From Herpetosiphon giganteus (GTDB lineage Bacteria; Chloroflexota; Chloroflexia; Chloroflexales; Herpetosiphonaceae), in the NCBI RefSeq assembly GCF_016907925.1, contig NZ_JAFBCZ010000025.1:24781-88780 (forward strand): a DNA stretch of 64,000 nt, given 5' to 3'. Position 1 is the first letter of the stretch. Each line of letters begins with the position of its first letter. A model generated the notes under the pieces. That model was not told where the DNA came from, did not search any database, and worked only from the letters and a program-made list of their open reading frames with translations. A program made the translations under genes and the position numbers. Positions 61,230-64,000 of the stretch are shown here, piece by piece.

Positions 61230-62780
61230 ATGCAACGCCGCTTTCAAAATCCAATTCTGTCGGGCTTTTATCCTGATCCGGCGATCTGTCGGGTGGGTGA
61301 AGATTATTATCTGATTCATTCAACCTTCGAATATTTCCCCGGCGTGCCGATTCATCATAGCCGCGATTTGGTGCATTGGCAGCAAATTGGCCATATTTTA
61401 GATCGTCCTTCGCAGCTCAACCTCGATGAAATTCACCCATCTGCTGGAATTTTTGCCCCAACAATTAGCCATCACAATGGCACGTTTTATATGATTACGA
61501 CCTTGATTGCGGGCAAAGAGCGCCATGGCAACTTCATTGTGACCGCTGAATCGCCAGCTGGCCCATGGTCTGACCCCTATTGGTTCGATGCTGATGGAAT
61601 CGATCCCTCGCTGTTTTTTGAAGATGGTCGGGCCTGGTATGTAGGCAATCGGGGCAAAGCCAACCCCGAATACGAAGGTCAATGCGAAATTTGGCTGCAA
61701 GAGCTTGATCTGAGCACGATGCAATTGGTTGGCGAGCAATATGTCTTGTGGCGCGGTGCGCTCAACGGTGTGGTTTGGACTGAAGGGCCACATCTTTATA
61801 AAATCGATGGTTGGTATTATTTGCTGATTGCCGAAGCGGGCACTGAATATAACCATGCAGTGACCATTGCGCGCAGCAGCGAGTTGACGACAGGCTATGA
61901 AGGCTATCGGGCCAATCCCATTCTGACCCATCGCCAGCTTGGCCGTGATTATCCGGTGATGGGCACTGGCCATGCCGATTTGGTGCAAACTCAAAACGGC
62001 GAATGGTGGATGGTGCTATTGGCGATGCGTCCGTATGGCGGCGAATTCTACAATCTTGGCCGCGAAACCTTCCTCACGCCCGTGCGCTGGGAAGAAGGCT
62101 GGCCGATCATTAGCCCAGGCACTGGTAAGGTTGAGTCGAGCTATCCTGCACCCGATCTACCGTTGCAACGCTGGCCAGCCCAAGCTGCTTGCGATCATTT
62201 TGATGGCGATACTGTTGGCCTGCATTGGATGTTTTTGCGTACGCCGCGCTCAGAATGGTGGAGCTTGAGCGAACGGCCAGGTTGGTTGCGCATGCAACTG
62301 CGACCTGAGCAAATCAACCAAATGGCCAACCCCAGTTTTGTTGGTCGCCGCCAGCAGCACATGAACTTTTTGGCCCAAACCGTGCTGGAATTTCAGCCGC
62401 AACAAGCCCATGAAATTGCAGGCATGGTGCTGATTCAAAATCATAAATATCAAGTGCAATTTGTGATCGATGGCGCGCAGCAAGCCAGCGTGATTGTTTG
62501 CCGCAACGGCGAGGAAGAAACCTTGGCCCAAGTACCAGTCAGCGGCCAGCGCCAGTATTTGCGCATTGTGGCCTATGGCCAAGAATACAGCTTCTTTGTG
62601 GCCGAACAACCAGATGTATGGCAACCAGTGCTGGAAAATCTCGATGGACGCTTCTTGAGCACGCCGATTGCTGGTGGTTTTGTGGGCACAGTGATTGGCC
62701 TTTATGCCAGCAGCCAAGGCCAAGCCAGCCAAACCGTGGCTGATTTCGATTGGTTTGAATATCGCGAAGTAGCCGAGTAA
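61230..62780 (+). CDS. GH43 beta-xylosidase/arabinosidase-type enzyme
   Basis: ATG 61230 follows GAGGA. The 516-aa protein has no signal peptide. The five-bladed propeller (about 1-300) carries the three catalytic acids in NPILSGFYPDPAICRV (general base Asp), GIDPSLFFEDGR (pKa-modulating Asp) and VVWTEGPHLYKIDGWY (general acid Glu). The C-terminal ~200 residues form the beta-sandwich XHD-type domain of GH43 xylosidases. It likely removes xylose or arabinose from xylo-oligosaccharides inside the cell. It is divergent from the methyltransferase gene, with 92 bases between. No transporter gene accompanies it. Confidence 0.93.
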   Translation: MQRRFQNPILSGFYPDPAICRVGEDYYLIHSTFEYFPGVPIHHSRDLVHWQQIGHILDRPSQLNLDEIHPSAGIFAPTISHHNGTFYMITTLIAGKERHGNFIVTAESPAGPWSDPYWFDADGIDPSLFFEDGRAWYVGNRGKANPEYEGQCEIWLQELDLSTMQLVGEQYVLWRGALNGVVWTEGPHLYKIDGWYYLLIAEAGTEYNHAVTIARSSELTTGYEGYRANPILTHRQLGRDYPVMGTGHADLVQTQNGEWWMVLLAMRPYGGEFYNLGRETFLTPVRWEEGWPIISPGTGKVESSYPAPDLPLQRWPAQAACDHFDGDTVGLHWMFLRTPRSEWWSLSERPGWLRMQLRPEQINQMANPSFVGRRQQHMNFLAQTVLEFQPQQAHEIAGMVLIQNHKYQVQFVIDGAQQASVIVCRNGEEETLAQVPVSGQRQYLRIVAYGQEYSFFVAEQPDVWQPVLENLDGRFLSTPIAGGFVGTVIGLYASSQGQASQTVADFDWFEYREVAE

Positions 62781-62882
62781 CCGTTTTGATTAATCGGTGC
62801 GTTTGGCAGGTAAGGGTTTTTTGGTTAAAATACTCTCCCCAGTGGATGCTTGTACTGCTGCTGTGGGAGAAAGTAGCGTATC

Positions 62883-63815
62883 ATGCCACGCAAACCAACT
62901 AAGCCCAGTCGGCAACCAGCCAGCCAGCAACGCCCTGCCAAACGCACCGATCGCAATGATCGCTCAAACAATTATGGTCGCAAACTTCCGGCTCAAGCCC
63001 AAAAGTCTGCGCCAGTCGTTGAGCAAACAGTGTTGCCCGATATTGTTAAAGAAATTCGCCAATTGCGCTCGCGCGATGCCCGTGATCGCAGCGGAACCTA
63101 CTATATTGAAGGTGCGCGGATTGTTGCGCAGGCGATTAACGCTGGCTTACCAATTGAAATTGGGGCCATTTCGCTGGAACTACTTTCGCGCACCGAGCAC
63201 TCCAACGAAACCGTCAGCGCCTTGCGCAAAGCTGCCAAACAAATGGTTGAGCTTTCGATTAGCGCCTTTTCGGGCATCTCATTCAAAGAAAATCTCCAAG
63301 GCATTGGGGCCGTTGTTAAGTTGGAGCAAGAACCATTAAGCAACGTGCAATTGACTGATCGGCCTTGGGTTGCCTTGAACGGGGTTGGGAATCCGGGCAA
63401 TTTGGGTGCAATTATGCGCACCTGCGATGCAGTTGGCTGCGAAGGGCTGATTTTGATTGGCGACACGACCGATCCCTATCATCCAGCGGCGATTCGCGCG
63501 AGCATGGGTTCGTTATTTGCCTTGCGCATGGTCCGAACCAACTTCGAAGAGTTTGGTCAATGGAAAAAGGCTAACGGCTATCATGTGATTGGTACCACGC
63601 CAGATGTAGAGCAAGAATATCAAACGATCAGCTACCCAAGCCCAGCGATTTTGTTGATGGGCAGCGAGCGGCTTGGGTTATCGGTGCTTGAGCAAAGCAT
63701 CTGCGATACCTTAGTGCAGATTCCGATGGCTGGCACCTGTGATTCGCTCAATTTGGGCGTTGCCACCAGCATTGTGCTGTATGAAATGTTTCGTCAACAG
63801 CGCTTAGCGCAATAA
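62883..63815 (+). CDS. SpoU-family (TrmH/RlmB-like) RNA 2'-O-ribose methyltransferase
   Basis: GGGAGA precedes the ATG by about 11 bases. The 310-aa protein has a basic, probably disordered N-terminus (about 1-50, Lys/Arg/Gln-rich). A SpoU substrate-binding domain (about 55-150, SGTYYIEGARIVAQAI) follows, and then the SPOUT catalytic knot (about 160-305). The knot holds motif 1 GNPGNLGAIMRTCDA, motif 2 LLMGSERLGLS and motif 3 IPMAGTCDSLNLGVATSI. These enzymes methylate the ribose of specific rRNA or tRNA nucleotides using SAM. Whether the target is 23S rRNA or tRNA cannot be read here. A terminator follows. Confidence 0.93.
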   Translation: MPRKPTKPSRQPASQQRPAKRTDRNDRSNNYGRKLPAQAQKSAPVVEQTVLPDIVKEIRQLRSRDARDRSGTYYIEGARIVAQAINAGLPIEIGAISLELLSRTEHSNETVSALRKAAKQMVELSISAFSGISFKENLQGIGAVVKLEQEPLSNVQLTDRPWVALNGVGNPGNLGAIMRTCDAVGCEGLILIGDTTDPYHPAAIRASMGSLFALRMVRTNFEEFGQWKKANGYHVIGTTPDVEQEYQTISYPSPAILLMGSERLGLSVLEQSICDTLVQIPMAGTCDSLNLGVATSIVLYEMFRQQRLAQ

Positions 63816-63835
63816 TTGATTACTTGCGTCATCGA

Positions 63836-63872
63836 CCGACTGACTGAGCAACCTCAGTTGGTCGGTTTTTTA
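63836..63872 (+). terminator. Rho-independent terminator
   Basis: CCGACTGACTGAG (63836-63848) pairs over 13 bp with CTCAGTTGGTCGG (63853-63865), with wobbles, and is followed by TTTTTTATT. The remaining 63873-64000 hold no feature I can support. Confidence 0.9.
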
Positions 63873-64000
63873 TTGGGCTTGCCGCAGAACACCCCGCCCC
63901 CATGTTCAGTATGTCACCATTTCTCGTTTGAACGCTAAAATCATCACTGGTTCCCTGATCGGGTATGCTTGGGGTGCTATCCAACCAATCAGACCCAGGA

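Overview
The window looks like a chromosomal segment of a Chloroflexota bacterium, most likely Herpetosiphon or a close relative. This is inferred from the gene content: several secreted plant or microbial polysaccharidases, delta-60-type repeat proteins with Thr/Pro tails, SpoIIE/STAS switches, a BM3-like fused P450 and a class III cyclase-AAA-TPR regulator. No sequence search was possible. No rRNA, CRISPR array or transposase was seen. The only RNA gene recognised is one tRNA-Gly.

Positions 1-6483 are the right end of an integrated mobile element (prophage or related). It carries tightly packed, mostly overlapping plus-strand genes: a P-loop ATPase, a winged-helix replication protein, a DnaC-like loader, a small HTH protein, zinc-ribbon and MazG-like proteins, and a large serine recombinase. 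The recombinase reading frame runs antisense through a complete tRNA-Gly(TCC) and its promoter, so the host junction lies at or just before that tRNA. The left end is outside the window.

Positions 6498-16001 hold core and membrane functions. These are a YtkA/FixH-like lipoprotein, aspS, an NfeD-like plus flotillin pair, a stand-alone DhaL/DAK2-like protein with a Gly/Gln-rich tail, a 14-TM exporter and an AraC regulator. From 16005 to 26522 there is a membrane SpoIIE phosphatase, a GH9 cellulase, and a five-gene minus-strand operon: STAS, then an HATPase-STAS fusion, then a GAF-SpoIIE phosphatase, then an SDR, then a methyltransferase. A META-domain lipoprotein follows.

Positions 26523-40667 contain a TetR/epimerase pair sharing a 17-bp operator, an S9 peptidase, a GH81 beta-1,3-glucanase with lectin modules, a cyclase-AAA-TPR protein and a GH3 beta-glucosidase. 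Positions 40668-49206 hold two tandem paralogous secreted beta-propeller proteins, mosaics of dispersed intergenic repeats, an unrecognised 200-aa protein and an aldehyde dehydrogenase. Positions 49207-64000 hold a multi-PAS hybrid kinase, a CYP102-like P450-reductase fusion divergent from a TetR regulator with two operators, a GH2 beta-galactosidase, a methyltransferase, a GH43 enzyme and a SpoU-family RNA methyltransferase.

Taken together, the host region suggests a polysaccharide-degrading, possibly predatory bacterium with GH9, GH81, GH3, GH2 and GH43 enzymes that are scattered rather than arranged in one utilisation locus. The most distinctive signals are the integrase-tRNA junction, the operator architecture of the two TetR loci, the kinase-antagonist fusion, and the mosaic intergenic repeats.
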